Positions 44,680 to 54,528 of a stretch of 64,000 nucleotides of DNA are shown one piece after another. A program made the translations under genes and the position numbers. The stretch comes from an uncultured Pelagibacteraceae bacterium (GTDB taxonomy: Bacteria > Pseudomonadota > Alphaproteobacteria > Pelagibacterales > Pelagibacteraceae): contig CACHSP010000004.1 in assembly GCA_902582605.1 (NCBI GenBank), positions 1 through 64,000 on the forward strand. Direction: 5' to 3'. The first letter of the stretch is position 1; the number at the start of each line of letters is the position of its first letter. Below the pieces are notes generated by a model that worked only from the letters and a program-made list of their open reading frames with translations, made no database searches and was not told the DNA's origin.

Positions 44680-45993
44680 TTGAATTTTATGTTTTTGTAT
44701 TTAGTGAGATTTAAACTATTTTTAATTTCAACAATTCTGTTGATTTCGACATCTGCATTTTCTTCAGAAAAAAACATTACTTATATGCAAATCTTACAGG
44801 ATCCAAATAACTTAGATTTAAATTTAAAATATGCACAGCAACAAGGAAAAGTTGGAAATTTTAAACAAACAATTTCAACACTTGAAAGATTGAATATGCT
44901 TTATCCAGACAATGTTGAAATAAAATTATATTTGTTATCTGTTTTAGTCCAAGTCGACTCTCCAGAAAAAGCTAACACGATTATTGAAGATATGAAATTA
45001 AGAAGAGATCTTTCTGCAGAGGACTTAGAAACTTTACAAGAAATTGAGGAAGAGTTAAAAGATCGTGAACCGAGTTTGTGGAATTTAACAGCAGATGTTG
45101 GTTTTGGAGCTACATTCTCTAATAACGTTAATAGTGTTTCAAAAAATAGATTGAAACTAGATGAAGACTCAGTGGCTGCTTTTACATCTGCAATGCATGA
45201 TAGGACTGAAAGTGCATCATTAGGAATAACTGCAACAAGACCTATTGGTGAAGAGTCTTCATTATTGTTTAATTTTGGTCATACCACATCTAATCAATAT
45301 CAAGAGGCAGATGATGATTTTCAAAGCTATGGTTTAACAATTGGTCTTGATACTACTTTAGGTAATCAAAGTTTAAGTCCTTACTTGATTATGAGTAAGA
45401 CTGATGCACAACATGACGCGGATAGTTTTTCTATGATGGTTGGAGTAGGAGGTTTTTTTACAGTTGGAGAGAGACATTCTTTTAGTTATGGATATTCTTA
45501 CTCAGACTCTAAAGCAAATCGTAATTCATCCGACCTTACTGCAGATGAAACTAATTCGATTGGTCATACCTATAATTTTGGATATGATTTAATTTTAACT
45601 CCAATAATTTCTAGTTCACTCAGTTTAGGTTATAGTGATAGTGATGCGAAAGTTGACGCAGGAAATGATTATGAAACATATGAATTTGGATTAGGTTTAA
45701 ATTTTGCATTTCCTTGGGCTTATATAGCATGGAGTGCCTCAACAAGTTTCAATGATTATAAAGTTGCAGACTCTTCAGTAACCTCAGCTAAGTTGAGATC
45801 TGATAATGCAACTACAACTGATTTAATGATTACTAAAGCTATAGGAGATATTTTTCCAGCAATTGATCCAAACAGAACACTCTTTATAAATTTATCGTAT
45901 GAAAAAACGTTTTCCGAGGCAAACATTATGAACTACGATTATTTAGCCGATTCCTTTGCATTAAGTTTTTCTAAGGCTTTAAGACTTAATTAA
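44680..45993 (+). CDS. TPR N-terminus plus outer-membrane barrel protein (surface lipoprotein assembly modifier/DUF560-like architecture)
   Basis: Signal peptide, TPR-like helices (LKYAQQQGKVGNFKQTISTLERLNMLYPDNVEIKLYLLSVL), repetitive amphipathic beta-strand C-terminus. Confidence 0.65.
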   Translation: MNFMFLYLVRFKLFLISTILLISTSAFSSEKNITYMQILQDPNNLDLNLKYAQQQGKVGNFKQTISTLERLNMLYPDNVEIKLYLLSVLVQVDSPEKANTIIEDMKLRRDLSAEDLETLQEIEEELKDREPSLWNLTADVGFGATFSNNVNSVSKNRLKLDEDSVAAFTSAMHDRTESASLGITATRPIGEESSLLFNFGHTTSNQYQEADDDFQSYGLTIGLDTTLGNQSLSPYLIMSKTDAQHDADSFSMMVGVGGFFTVGERHSFSYGYSYSDSKANRNSSDLTADETNSIGHTYNFGYDLILTPIISSSLSLGYSDSDAKVDAGNDYETYEFGLGLNFAFPWAYIAWSASTSFNDYKVADSSVTSAKLRSDNATTTDLMITKAIGDIFPAIDPNRTLFINLSYEKTFSEANIMNYDYLADSFALSFSKALRLN

Positions 45994-46093
45994 TTGTTTT
46001 TTTCCTAAAATACCCTAAAAAATTACTCTTTTTTGACGTTCAATTTGAGCTTTTAAAGTTTATTTTTTTTATTTTTTTGTTAGTTTTACCTTA

Positions 46094-47350
46094 ATGAAAA
46101 AATTATTATCAGTTGTAACAGGTCTAATTTTTATGATCAGCACATGTGTTTTTGCTGAGGAAAAATTAACTATTGAAAAACAATTAGTTGGAATTGTCGG
46201 TGCAATTTCAGGGACTGTTAAAACTGAGACAAGAGAATTAAAAGCTGGTGATAAAATTTATCTTAATGAAACAATTGTTGCCGGCGCAGGATCTGGAACA
46301 CAGATTTTACTTTTAGATCAATCGACATTTACTATCGGTGAAGACTCAGAAGTTGTAATGGATACATTTATATTTGATCCTGCAACAAATGATGGAAAAA
46401 TAGTTGCGAGTGTTAAACAAGGAAGCTTAAAAGTAATCTCAGGTTTAATCAGTAAAAAAAATCCTGATAGTTTAACTGTAGAAGTGCCAGAGGGAACTCT
46501 TGGTTCAAGAGGAACAGAATTTCAAACAATCGTATCAAAAGGTAAAACTGATACTTTATTAATTGGCCCAGGAAAAAATAATACTTTAGGAATGAGACCA
46601 GGGGCAGTTTTAGTTGGAAACAATTTAGGTTCAACTTTACTTGATAATCCATACAGCATGGCGTCAATGACCAAAGGTAAAGCACCTGGACAAGCGAAAA
46701 AAATTACTAAAAACCAGTTAAAGAAATTTAATAAAAAGATGAAAGCTCTAAGAGTTGCTAAGCTCTCACCCGAAGAAAAGAAAGGTAAGAGAAAAGAAAT
46801 GAAAAAACAATTAAGAAAAGAGCTTAAGTCTATGGGTTTTGAAAAAGAAGAAATTAAATCTATTATTAAAGAAAATATTCAAAAAGATAAAGAGAAGAAA
46901 GTAGCTATTAAAAAAGAAAGAGCTGAGAAGAAAAAAGCTAAAAAGAAAAAAGCAAAAGCTGAAAAGAAAAAGAATAAAAAGAAAAAAGCTAAAAAGGTAG
47001 ATAAGAAAAAAGGTAAAAAGAAAAAAGCTACTAAAAAAGGTTCTAAAAAGAAAAAAGCAGTTAAGAAAAAAGAAGGTAAAAAGAAAAAAGCTACTAAGAA
47101 AAAAGCTACTAAAAAGAAAAAAGCTACTAAGAAAAAAGCTACTAAAAAGAAAAAAGCTGTGAAGAAAAAACCAGCTAAAAAGAAAAAGAAAGCAGTAAAG
47201 AAAAAAGTTAAGAAGAAAAAGAAAGTAGTTAAAAAGAAAAAACCTAAAAAGAAGATTAAGAAAAAAGTAGCGAAGAAAAGAAAGATCGTTAAAAAGAAAA
47301 GAGCAGCTAAAAAGAAAAGAGCTAAAAAGAAAAGAAGAAAAAAGAAGTAA
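46094..47350 (+). CDS. Secreted FecR-domain protein with extreme Lys-rich C-terminal tail
   Basis: Signal peptide; FecR-like VGIVGAISGTVKTETRELKAGDKIYLNETIVAGAGSGTQILLLDQSTFTIGEDS; C-terminus of KKKATKKK-type repeats. Confidence 0.85.
   Translation: MKKLLSVVTGLIFMISTCVFAEEKLTIEKQLVGIVGAISGTVKTETRELKAGDKIYLNETIVAGAGSGTQILLLDQSTFTIGEDSEVVMDTFIFDPATNDGKIVASVKQGSLKVISGLISKKNPDSLTVEVPEGTLGSRGTEFQTIVSKGKTDTLLIGPGKNNTLGMRPGAVLVGNNLGSTLLDNPYSMASMTKGKAPGQAKKITKNQLKKFNKKMKALRVAKLSPEEKKGKRKEMKKQLRKELKSMGFEKEEIKSIIKENIQKDKEKKVAIKKERAEKKKAKKKKAKAEKKKNKKKKAKKVDKKKGKKKKATKKGSKKKKAVKKKEGKKKKATKKKATKKKKATKKKATKKKKAVKKKPAKKKKKAVKKKVKKKKKVVKKKKPKKKIKKKVAKKRKIVKKKRAAKKKRAKKKRRKKK
46920..47349 (+). repeat. Degenerate AAGAAAAAAGCT-type coding repeats (Lys/Ala/Thr)
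   Basis: Repeated units such as gctactaagaaaaaa and gctaaaaagaaaaaa, read directly. Confidence 0.85.
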
Positions 47351-47409
47351 TTAGCTAGTTCTTAATAAGTTTCATTTACATTACTTAAATTAGATATAAA
47401 TTTCACTTT

Positions 47410-49461
47410 GTGAAAGCTTTTGTACAAAAAAATTTAAATTATTTTTTTTTCTTAATTGTACTCACTTTATTAATTTTTCTAAAAATTTTAAATCCAGCAT
47501 TTATTAAGTCAGTTTCTTATTTAAGTTTTGATTTGTATCAAAAAATTTTTGCTGAAGAAAAAGAGAGTGAAGTAGTTATCATTGATATTGATGAACAAAG
47601 CCTTGGTAAGTTTGGACAATTTCCCTGGAATAGAACAGTTTTTGCAAAAATTCTTGATCAACTGAATACCGCAACCCCCAAAGCTATTGGTTTTGATATA
47701 TTCTTTACTGAAAAAGACAAACAGTCTCCTGAAGAAATTATTAAATCTTATAATTTAATCCCCTCAGATATTACTGAGTTGCAAAAATTAAAAGGTCCAG
47801 ATGATTTATTCGCAGAAAAATTAAAAGAGTCAAAATCAGTTATTGCAGTATTGGGTAGCAATGTCCCATCACATTCAAATTATGATCGAAAAGCCAAAGC
47901 AAGATTTCTTTCTAAAGGAGGTGAACCAAAACAATTTACATATTCTTACCCATTTTCTATAGGTTCATTAGAAAAATTAGAAAAAAATGTTCAGGGTCTT
48001 GGCTCAATTTCTTTTTTAGATCAGCTCGACGGAATTATTAGATCTTTACCATTAATTGTTCAATTTAATAAAAAGATATATCCAACAATGGGCTTAGAGA
48101 TGGTTCGAGTTGGATCCAAGCAAAAAAACATTTATGTAGAATTAAATGAGGTAGGAATAAATAGAATAAGCGCTAGACCCTATAAAGTAGAGTCTGATCC
48201 TAATGGTATTATTTGGATCAAATACAAAAAATCAAATAAAAAACAATATATTTCTGCAGGTGATGTCTATGATGGTAATTTTGAAAAAAGTTTTTTTGAA
48301 AATAAATATGTTTTAATTGGAGCTTCAGCTCAAGGCTTATTCGATTTAGTAAAAACTCCACTGGGTATTACAATACCTGGAGTAGAAGTTCATGCTAATG
48401 TTATTGAAAATATTTTAGACCAGTCTTATTTGATAAGAAATCCTAACACTTATATCTTTGAGCTTATATTTTCTATTATCATTGCCTTACTCACTTTTAT
48501 TTTATCGCAAAAAATTAAACCGAAATATAGTTTATCAATCTTCTTTGGCAATATTCTATTAATTATTATTATTGGTTTCTCTATTTATAAATTTAGATCA
48601 GAGTTAGTGGACTTTAGTTATCCAATTTTCATAGTAACTTTAACATTTTTGACCGGACTTTATTTTAGATTTATTGAGGAAAATAAAATGGCTTTAGCTA
48701 ATTTACAAAAAGAAGCTAAACTTTTAAAAGAACGAGAACTTGCCGCGGGAGTCCAAAAAAGCTTATTTCCAGATATTTCGAAATTTGAAAACTTTATTTT
48801 TGCTAAAAACGTTCCAGCAAGAGACGTATCTGGAGATTATTTTGATGTCGTAAGAGCAACACCTGAGGAATATTTTTTTACTTTAGCTGATGTATCTGGC
48901 AAAGGTGTTAAAGCTGGAATGTATATGGCAAAAGCATCCTCGATCTTTAGAACCTTAACTAATTTAAAATTTCCTTTAGAAAAAGTTGTCTTTGGTGTCA
49001 ATAATGAATTAGTGGAGGCAAAATTTAAAGGAATGTTTGTCACCGCTGTTTTTGGCAAATTAAATATTAAAACAGGGGAGCTGGTTTTTATTAATGCTGG
49101 TCATGAAAGCATTCTTACTTTTGGTGAAAATAAAGATTATGAATATATTAAATCAGATATGCCACCTATTGGTATCGTAAAATATTTTACCGAGTCGATG
49201 GTGAAATCTAATACTATTAATCTTAAAGATAAAACTTTTGTAGTTTATACAGATGGTGTAACTGAGGGTTATATGAAAAATGGTGAAGAGTTAGGAGCTG
49301 AGGGGGTGCAAAATATTATAAACGAAATGTCACAGGTTACACCAAAGTCTATAGTTGAAGCTATCGAAAAAGAGCTTAACTGGGGTGCAGAAAAGTTAAG
49401 GGATGACATCACTTGTATGGCAATAAACATTAATAATACTGAGTTGATAAAGAAGAAATAA
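47410..49461 (+). CDS. CHASE2-domain membrane SpoIIE/PP2C phosphatase (GTG start)
   Basis: CHASE2: VVIIDIDEQSLGKFGQFPWNRTVFAKILDQL...PKAIGFDIFFTE; three TM; PP2C: DVSGDYFDVV, LADVSGKGVKAGMYMAKAS, NAGHESILTF. Confidence 0.92.
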   Translation: MKAFVQKNLNYFFFLIVLTLLIFLKILNPAFIKSVSYLSFDLYQKIFAEEKESEVVIIDIDEQSLGKFGQFPWNRTVFAKILDQLNTATPKAIGFDIFFTEKDKQSPEEIIKSYNLIPSDITELQKLKGPDDLFAEKLKESKSVIAVLGSNVPSHSNYDRKAKARFLSKGGEPKQFTYSYPFSIGSLEKLEKNVQGLGSISFLDQLDGIIRSLPLIVQFNKKIYPTMGLEMVRVGSKQKNIYVELNEVGINRISARPYKVESDPNGIIWIKYKKSNKKQYISAGDVYDGNFEKSFFENKYVLIGASAQGLFDLVKTPLGITIPGVEVHANVIENILDQSYLIRNPNTYIFELIFSIIIALLTFILSQKIKPKYSLSIFFGNILLIIIIGFSIYKFRSELVDFSYPIFIVTLTFLTGLYFRFIEENKMALANLQKEAKLLKERELAAGVQKSLFPDISKFENFIFAKNVPARDVSGDYFDVVRATPEEYFFTLADVSGKGVKAGMYMAKASSIFRTLTNLKFPLEKVVFGVNNELVEAKFKGMFVTAVFGKLNIKTGELVFINAGHESILTFGENKDYEYIKSDMPPIGIVKYFTESMVKSNTINLKDKTFVVYTDGVTEGYMKNGEELGAEGVQNIINEMSQVTPKSIVEAIEKELNWGAEKLRDDITCMAININNTELIKKK

Positions 49462-49524
49462 TTTGAAACCCAAATTGAATAAATTGATTATTTAAATTTT
49501 TTCAATTTTATGTAGATTACTCAT

Positions 49525-49815
49525 GTGAAACGAATCTTTTTATTAATAGTATTACTACCTATTTTGAGTAATTGTACTCAATATTCAGCAATGATTAGCC
49601 CTGCTTTAACTCTAGCCCATACAGGCAATATTGCTCAAGCAACAACTTCTTTATCAAGTTCTTTAGCAATCAACGGAGTTAAAAAAGAATATACTAATAA
49701 TTTAGAAGCAGAAAGGATTTGTCCCACTTTTCATTCATCAGAATTAAATGCAATCTTTTTTGAGACTATAGAACATACAGGTTGCTACTACGATCCCCTT
49801 AGTATTCTTCGATAA
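49525..49815 (+). CDS. small putative lipoprotein
   Basis: MKRIFLLIVLLPILSNC lipobox-like N-terminus. Confidence 0.6.
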   Translation: MKRIFLLIVLLPILSNCTQYSAMISPALTLAHTGNIAQATTSLSSSLAINGVKKEYTNNLEAERICPTFHSSELNAIFFETIEHTGCYYDPLSILR

Positions 49816-49875
49816 TTCTTAGTTTTTTCTAATTTTATTTTTGACATTGATTTTTGAAGTTTATAAAATTTTATA

Positions 49876-52098
49876 ATGAATTTTTTTTTACCAGTAAAAA
49901 TAATCACTTATTTGATTATTTGTTTATCGTTTATTTCTAATTCATATGCTGAAGTTAAACCTAGTTTGTTAAGGACAGTTAGTTTAACTAATATTGTAAA
50001 ATCTCCATCAGATGTAAGATTTAATCCTGCTGGAACTAAAATTTTTTTTTCTGATTTCCATTCTGGAGCAAATGTTTTATTACAATTCGATGTTGATACC
50101 CCTTTTAATATTTCTACAATCGATTTTAATAGTAAAGTAGAATTGGCTACTGGGGGAGGTAGTGATCCTATAAGTCAGCCACAAGGTTTCGAATTTAATA
50201 ACGATGGAACAAAAGTTTTTGCTATCAATAATGGAGGTGGTTTCAACGCTCATTTGCTTTCAACTCCCTATGATTTTTCAAGTGCTACTCGTGTCGCTGA
50301 CGATGGTTTTAATTTTGCAACAGATCCAGATCCAGATATAGGTAACAACAGAGCTGTTAAATTTAATCTTGATGGAACAAAAATGTTTCTAATAGATGTT
50401 TGGGTTAATTCTACTGGTAGAAGAATAATTGAATTTAATTTATCTACCCCTTATGACACCAGCACAGTTACCGAAGGAAATAGTTTTACAATTAGTGGTG
50501 CAACAACAATCCTTCAAGATTTTTCATTTGATGATGATGGTACGAGAATGTATGTAATTGAAACTGCTACAAGTCCAGGTGTTAGATACATCTATGTTTA
50601 TAAACTATCAACAGGCTTTGATATAACTACAGCAACGTTTGCAGGAAAAGTCCAACAAGTATTTGAGAGTTTAGGAAGTGATGGAACTAATGGAACTCCT
50701 CTCGGTATGGGTTTCTCCGAAGATGGAATGAAACTTTACCAAGTTACTTACCAAGATGATGCAATTGGTGCTCGTGATAGAGTACATGAATACGATTTAA
50801 TTTGTCCTTATGGGATTGTGCTTTGTGAAAATGAAACAGCTACCAGTACCAGTGCATCAGTTAATTTCGCTAAAAATGTAATTTATCAAAATTCAAATAC
50901 AATTTTCAAAAGATTTGATTGGTTACGTAGAAATGAGGAAAAAACAAATTTAAATAGTCATAATATTAAACTAAATATCAATAACCCAATTTTAGCTTCA
51001 TTTAAGCATAAGCTAGAAAATTCTTTAAGATATAATTTAGAAAATTCACTAAATAATAATCAATATATTCATGCATCTTTAAAAGACAAAAATCCTTTCA
51101 AGAATATGAGGAATTGGTCTCATTGGTCTCACGTTGATATTTCATTTGGCAGAGTAGGAGAAAAAGGTTTCATTAAACCAAAAGACATTAGAACAAGAGG
51201 TATTATGTTTGGAGCTGATAAATTAATTGATAATAAAATTTTTGGGCTAGCTTTTCGATACGGCAATGATGATGTTAAAATTGATACTGGTCTAGGAAGT
51301 AAATTAGACGCCCAAGCATATACTTTAAATATGTATGGAAGTTTACCTCTAGATGGAAAATCAAATCTTAATACTCTAATTGGTGCAAGCTTTTTAAACA
51401 TTGATCAATTAGTTAAAAATACAGTTACAGGAGAAAGATACGGCAGACAAATTTTTACATCAATGGTTTATGAAAATGAAAACGAATATACTAGACATAA
51501 TTTAACTCCGTTTGGTAAATTTGAGATAGGTATTACCCAACTTTCAGAGTATACGGATTTTGGAACTTCTGCCACTAACAGCGTAGATGTTCACGAAAGA
51601 CTTACTTTTAAGACTGGAAATGTTTCGGGGGGTTTTAAGTTTGATGACACTTTATATCTAGATAATAAAACTCTTAACAGAAACGGTTTTGTAGAATATA
51701 TTTTTGATTTAACTCCAGATATTGATCATTTTTATAAAAATCACATTGATAATACAACAGTAAGAAAAACTTTAAAAAAACATTCTTTGCATAATATTAG
51801 GGGAAATATTGGCTTTGAGTATGTAGATATGAATGGTTATACGTTGGCAATCAATTATGAAAGATTCCAAAGTCTTAGTAATAGTGCTTACTCAGATAGT
51901 TTATTATTTAAATTAGGAAAAAAACAAGTTAATCAAGCTAATTTTGATGTGATTTATGATCCTACAAATAATAATAATACTGAGATTAGTTATTTAAAAA
52001 ACTTTGGTAATTTTAATCTTAAATTAAATTCTAACTATAGTTTATTTAGTAAAATCCCCGATTATGGTGCAAATTTAGAAATTTCTGGCACCTTTTAA
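49876..52098 (+). CDS. Predicted outer-membrane propeller plus barrel protein (paralogue 2)
   Basis: Signal peptide; FNPAGTKIFFSDF / FNNDGTKVFAINN / FNLDGTKMFLIDV repeats; FKRFDWLRRNEEKTNL linker; terminal F. Confidence 0.78.
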   Translation: MNFFLPVKIITYLIICLSFISNSYAEVKPSLLRTVSLTNIVKSPSDVRFNPAGTKIFFSDFHSGANVLLQFDVDTPFNISTIDFNSKVELATGGGSDPISQPQGFEFNNDGTKVFAINNGGGFNAHLLSTPYDFSSATRVADDGFNFATDPDPDIGNNRAVKFNLDGTKMFLIDVWVNSTGRRIIEFNLSTPYDTSTVTEGNSFTISGATTILQDFSFDDDGTRMYVIETATSPGVRYIYVYKLSTGFDITTATFAGKVQQVFESLGSDGTNGTPLGMGFSEDGMKLYQVTYQDDAIGARDRVHEYDLICPYGIVLCENETATSTSASVNFAKNVIYQNSNTIFKRFDWLRRNEEKTNLNSHNIKLNINNPILASFKHKLENSLRYNLENSLNNNQYIHASLKDKNPFKNMRNWSHWSHVDISFGRVGEKGFIKPKDIRTRGIMFGADKLIDNKIFGLAFRYGNDDVKIDTGLGSKLDAQAYTLNMYGSLPLDGKSNLNTLIGASFLNIDQLVKNTVTGERYGRQIFTSMVYENENEYTRHNLTPFGKFEIGITQLSEYTDFGTSATNSVDVHERLTFKTGNVSGGFKFDDTLYLDNKTLNRNGFVEYIFDLTPDIDHFYKNHIDNTTVRKTLKKHSLHNIRGNIGFEYVDMNGYTLAINYERFQSLSNSAYSDSLLFKLGKKQVNQANFDVIYDPTNNNNTEISYLKNFGNFNLKLNSNYSLFSKIPDYGANLEISGTF

Positions 52099-52130
52099 TA
52101 TTTCCAAATTTCAAATATTTTTTTTATAAA

Positions 52131-54266
52131 GTGTATATGAAAAAAAATAAAATCTACATATTTTTATTTAATTTTTTGACTCTAATAACTTATTTTTTTT
52201 CTCAAAACGCGTATGCGAATTTTATAGCAAGTGGTGACACACTTTCTACTTCCAACTATGAAATACGAAGATTCGATACTTCAGCTCAAACAACCGACCC
52301 TAGAGATATTACATTTAGTAATGATGGAAAAAAAATGTTTACGGTTGAACAACAAACAAGAAGTGTATTTGAATATATTTTATCGACACCTTACAACATA
52401 TCGACAGCTTCTTTTGTCCAAAGCCTATCAGTTAGTGGTCAATCTAGTAAACCTTTTAAAGTTAAGTTTAACAATGATGGATCAAAAATGTTTATTGCTG
52501 GAAGAGGAGAAAGAAAAGTATTTGAATACTCGCTCTCTACAAATTTCGATATATCATCGGCATCAGTAACGTATACTGGAAATTTTATTGATGTTTCACC
52601 GCAACTTACTAGCTTTTTAAATGGTCTAACTTTTAGTCCTGATGGCAAAATTATGATTATTACTGAGCAAGCGTTTGGCTTGCATCAATATTCATTAAAC
52701 AAAAGTTTTGATCTTTCGGGTGGAGCTAATTTTATAAGATCTGCTGCAGTGACAACACTTTTGAATGGATCTACACATAATGGTATAGTGTTCAATCAAA
52801 GTGGTACAAGATTGTTTATGGTAGACTCACAAGTAAATGCTGTTAATCAATATACTTTATCTGAGGGTTTTAATATTGCGACAGCTTCTTTTGATGGTGG
52901 TGCAAGGGATACCGAGACTGACGCCAGTAGTATAGACTTTAGTCCCTCTGGGTTAAGAATGTATGTTGCAGGAATTGATGATTTAGTTAAAGAGTATCAC
53001 TTACCTTGTCCGTTCAATCTTTTTGCTGGAAAATGTACAGAGATCACTGAAGGAGATAGAAGAGGAGTGGCTGAAGCTCAAGTTAATATTGCAAACAGAA
53101 CAATTGAACACTCAACAGACACAGCGCTCAATCGTCTAAAATGGATTAGACGAAATAAAGATCTTCAAGATTTAAGCTTTAGAAATATTAAACTTAATTT
53201 CTCTAATCAAATGTTAGCTTCTCTTGCTGAGGCTATTCAAGTTTCAACATCTCCTAAAGAAAAAAGTAAAAACAAAGATATCTTTTATTGGTCTGAGGGA
53301 AGTTTAGCTTTTGGTAAAGTTAAAGAAACAGACACTTCCTCTAAGAAAAAAATCTATACCGATGGTATCACCATTGGTGCTGACAAGTTTACTGATGATG
53401 GAGAGATTAAGGGGCTAGCGTTTAGATTTAGTCAAAATGACGTGAAAGTTGGTGTTGATGGAAGTAAATTAGATACAGATACTTACAATTTAACTTATTA
53501 TTCAACCACTCCAGTAAAAGATGACAATAGATTTTTAGATGCCGTTATTGGTATTGGTGCACTTTATTCAGATATATTAAGTGTTTTAGATGGAAATAAA
53601 TTAAATGGAAATAGAAATGGTAAACAAATTTATGGAACTTTAAAATTGAAAGAGGAGATTAAAAAAGATGAGCTCACCTTAATCCCTGCTGCTCAAATTG
53701 ATTTGGGTTATACATTATTAAGTAGTTATTCTGAAAGTGGAAAAACTGCAATGAGATTTGATAAACAAAGCATTCAGTCAAGAAATTTAAGATTATCCCT
53801 AGCTTCAGTTGAGGAACTAAACAATAAAAAATATAAAATGAAAGCTCATGGCAAGATTGAATATCAAGCTAATTTACACCGCTCTTCTAACATAAAGTAT
53901 TCTTACATAAGTGATAGCTCAAGTAAATTTGATACTGAATTAAATTCTGGAGCATTACATAATATTAATGGTGAAGTAGGTGTTGATGTTATTTATGATG
54001 ATAACTTTAGTTTATTTTTTATTTGGGAACATAATAATGCACACGGAGTGGGTAATACAAATAAAATTCACATAGCAATTGGTTATCTACCGCAAAAAAA
54101 TACTAATTTTGCTTTTAAAATTGAAGGTGATGAAATTTTAAAATCAAAATATATTTATACTAAAAACGTTAATGGTTTAGATATTGATTTTCATTTACTA
54201 AATAATAATGCGATGAGACCTGAAACCATTGATGAAATTGCTTTAAACTTAAGAAAAGTTTTTTGA
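52131..54266 (+). CDS. Predicted outer-membrane propeller plus barrel protein (paralogue 3)
   Basis: FSNDGKKMFTVEQ / FNNDGSKMFIAGR / FSPDGKIMIITEQ repeats; NRLKWIRRNKDLQDL linker; terminal F. Confidence 0.78.
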   Translation: MYMKKNKIYIFLFNFLTLITYFFSQNAYANFIASGDTLSTSNYEIRRFDTSAQTTDPRDITFSNDGKKMFTVEQQTRSVFEYILSTPYNISTASFVQSLSVSGQSSKPFKVKFNNDGSKMFIAGRGERKVFEYSLSTNFDISSASVTYTGNFIDVSPQLTSFLNGLTFSPDGKIMIITEQAFGLHQYSLNKSFDLSGGANFIRSAAVTTLLNGSTHNGIVFNQSGTRLFMVDSQVNAVNQYTLSEGFNIATASFDGGARDTETDASSIDFSPSGLRMYVAGIDDLVKEYHLPCPFNLFAGKCTEITEGDRRGVAEAQVNIANRTIEHSTDTALNRLKWIRRNKDLQDLSFRNIKLNFSNQMLASLAEAIQVSTSPKEKSKNKDIFYWSEGSLAFGKVKETDTSSKKKIYTDGITIGADKFTDDGEIKGLAFRFSQNDVKVGVDGSKLDTDTYNLTYYSTTPVKDDNRFLDAVIGIGALYSDILSVLDGNKLNGNRNGKQIYGTLKLKEEIKKDELTLIPAAQIDLGYTLLSSYSESGKTAMRFDKQSIQSRNLRLSLASVEELNNKKYKMKAHGKIEYQANLHRSSNIKYSYISDSSSKFDTELNSGALHNINGEVGVDVIYDDNFSLFFIWEHNNAHGVGNTNKIHIAIGYLPQKNTNFAFKIEGDEILKSKYIYTKNVNGLDIDFHLLNNNAMRPETIDEIALNLRKVF

Positions 54267-54270
54267 AATA

Positions 54271-54525
54271 TTATTTTAAAAGATCTTGAAGTTTATTTTC
54301 TTTCTCTAGTGCTCTAACCTCATCATATCCACCGATATGCTGTTCATCAAAAAAAATTTGAGGAATCGTTCTTTTACCGTTTGTTTTTTGAATCATTTCA
54401 TCTTTTGCCCCATCAACTTTGGCAACATCAATTTCTTCATAAGGTGCATTGTTTCTTGTAAGTAATCTTTTGGCAGCTTCACAATAATTACACATGGGAC
54501 CAGTATAAATCGTAATTTTTTTCAT
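54271..54525 (-). CDS. grxC: glutaredoxin 3
   Basis: MKKITIYTGPMCNYCEAAKRLL (CxxC), GKRTIPQIFFDEQHIGGYDE. Confidence 0.95.
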   Translation of the reverse strand: MKKITIYTGPMCNYCEAAKRLLTRNNAPYEEIDVAKVDGAKDEMIQKTNGKRTIPQIFFDEQHIGGYDEVRALEKENKLQDLLK

Positions 54526-54528
54526 AGC

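Noticed and set aside
46449-46685. Minus-strand ORF within the FecR gene
   Set aside because: Antisense to the FecR domain with no family signal.
49841-49867. TTGACA...TATAAA promoter before 49876
   Set aside because: Spacer of 15 nt and very AT-rich context; too likely by chance to list as a feature.
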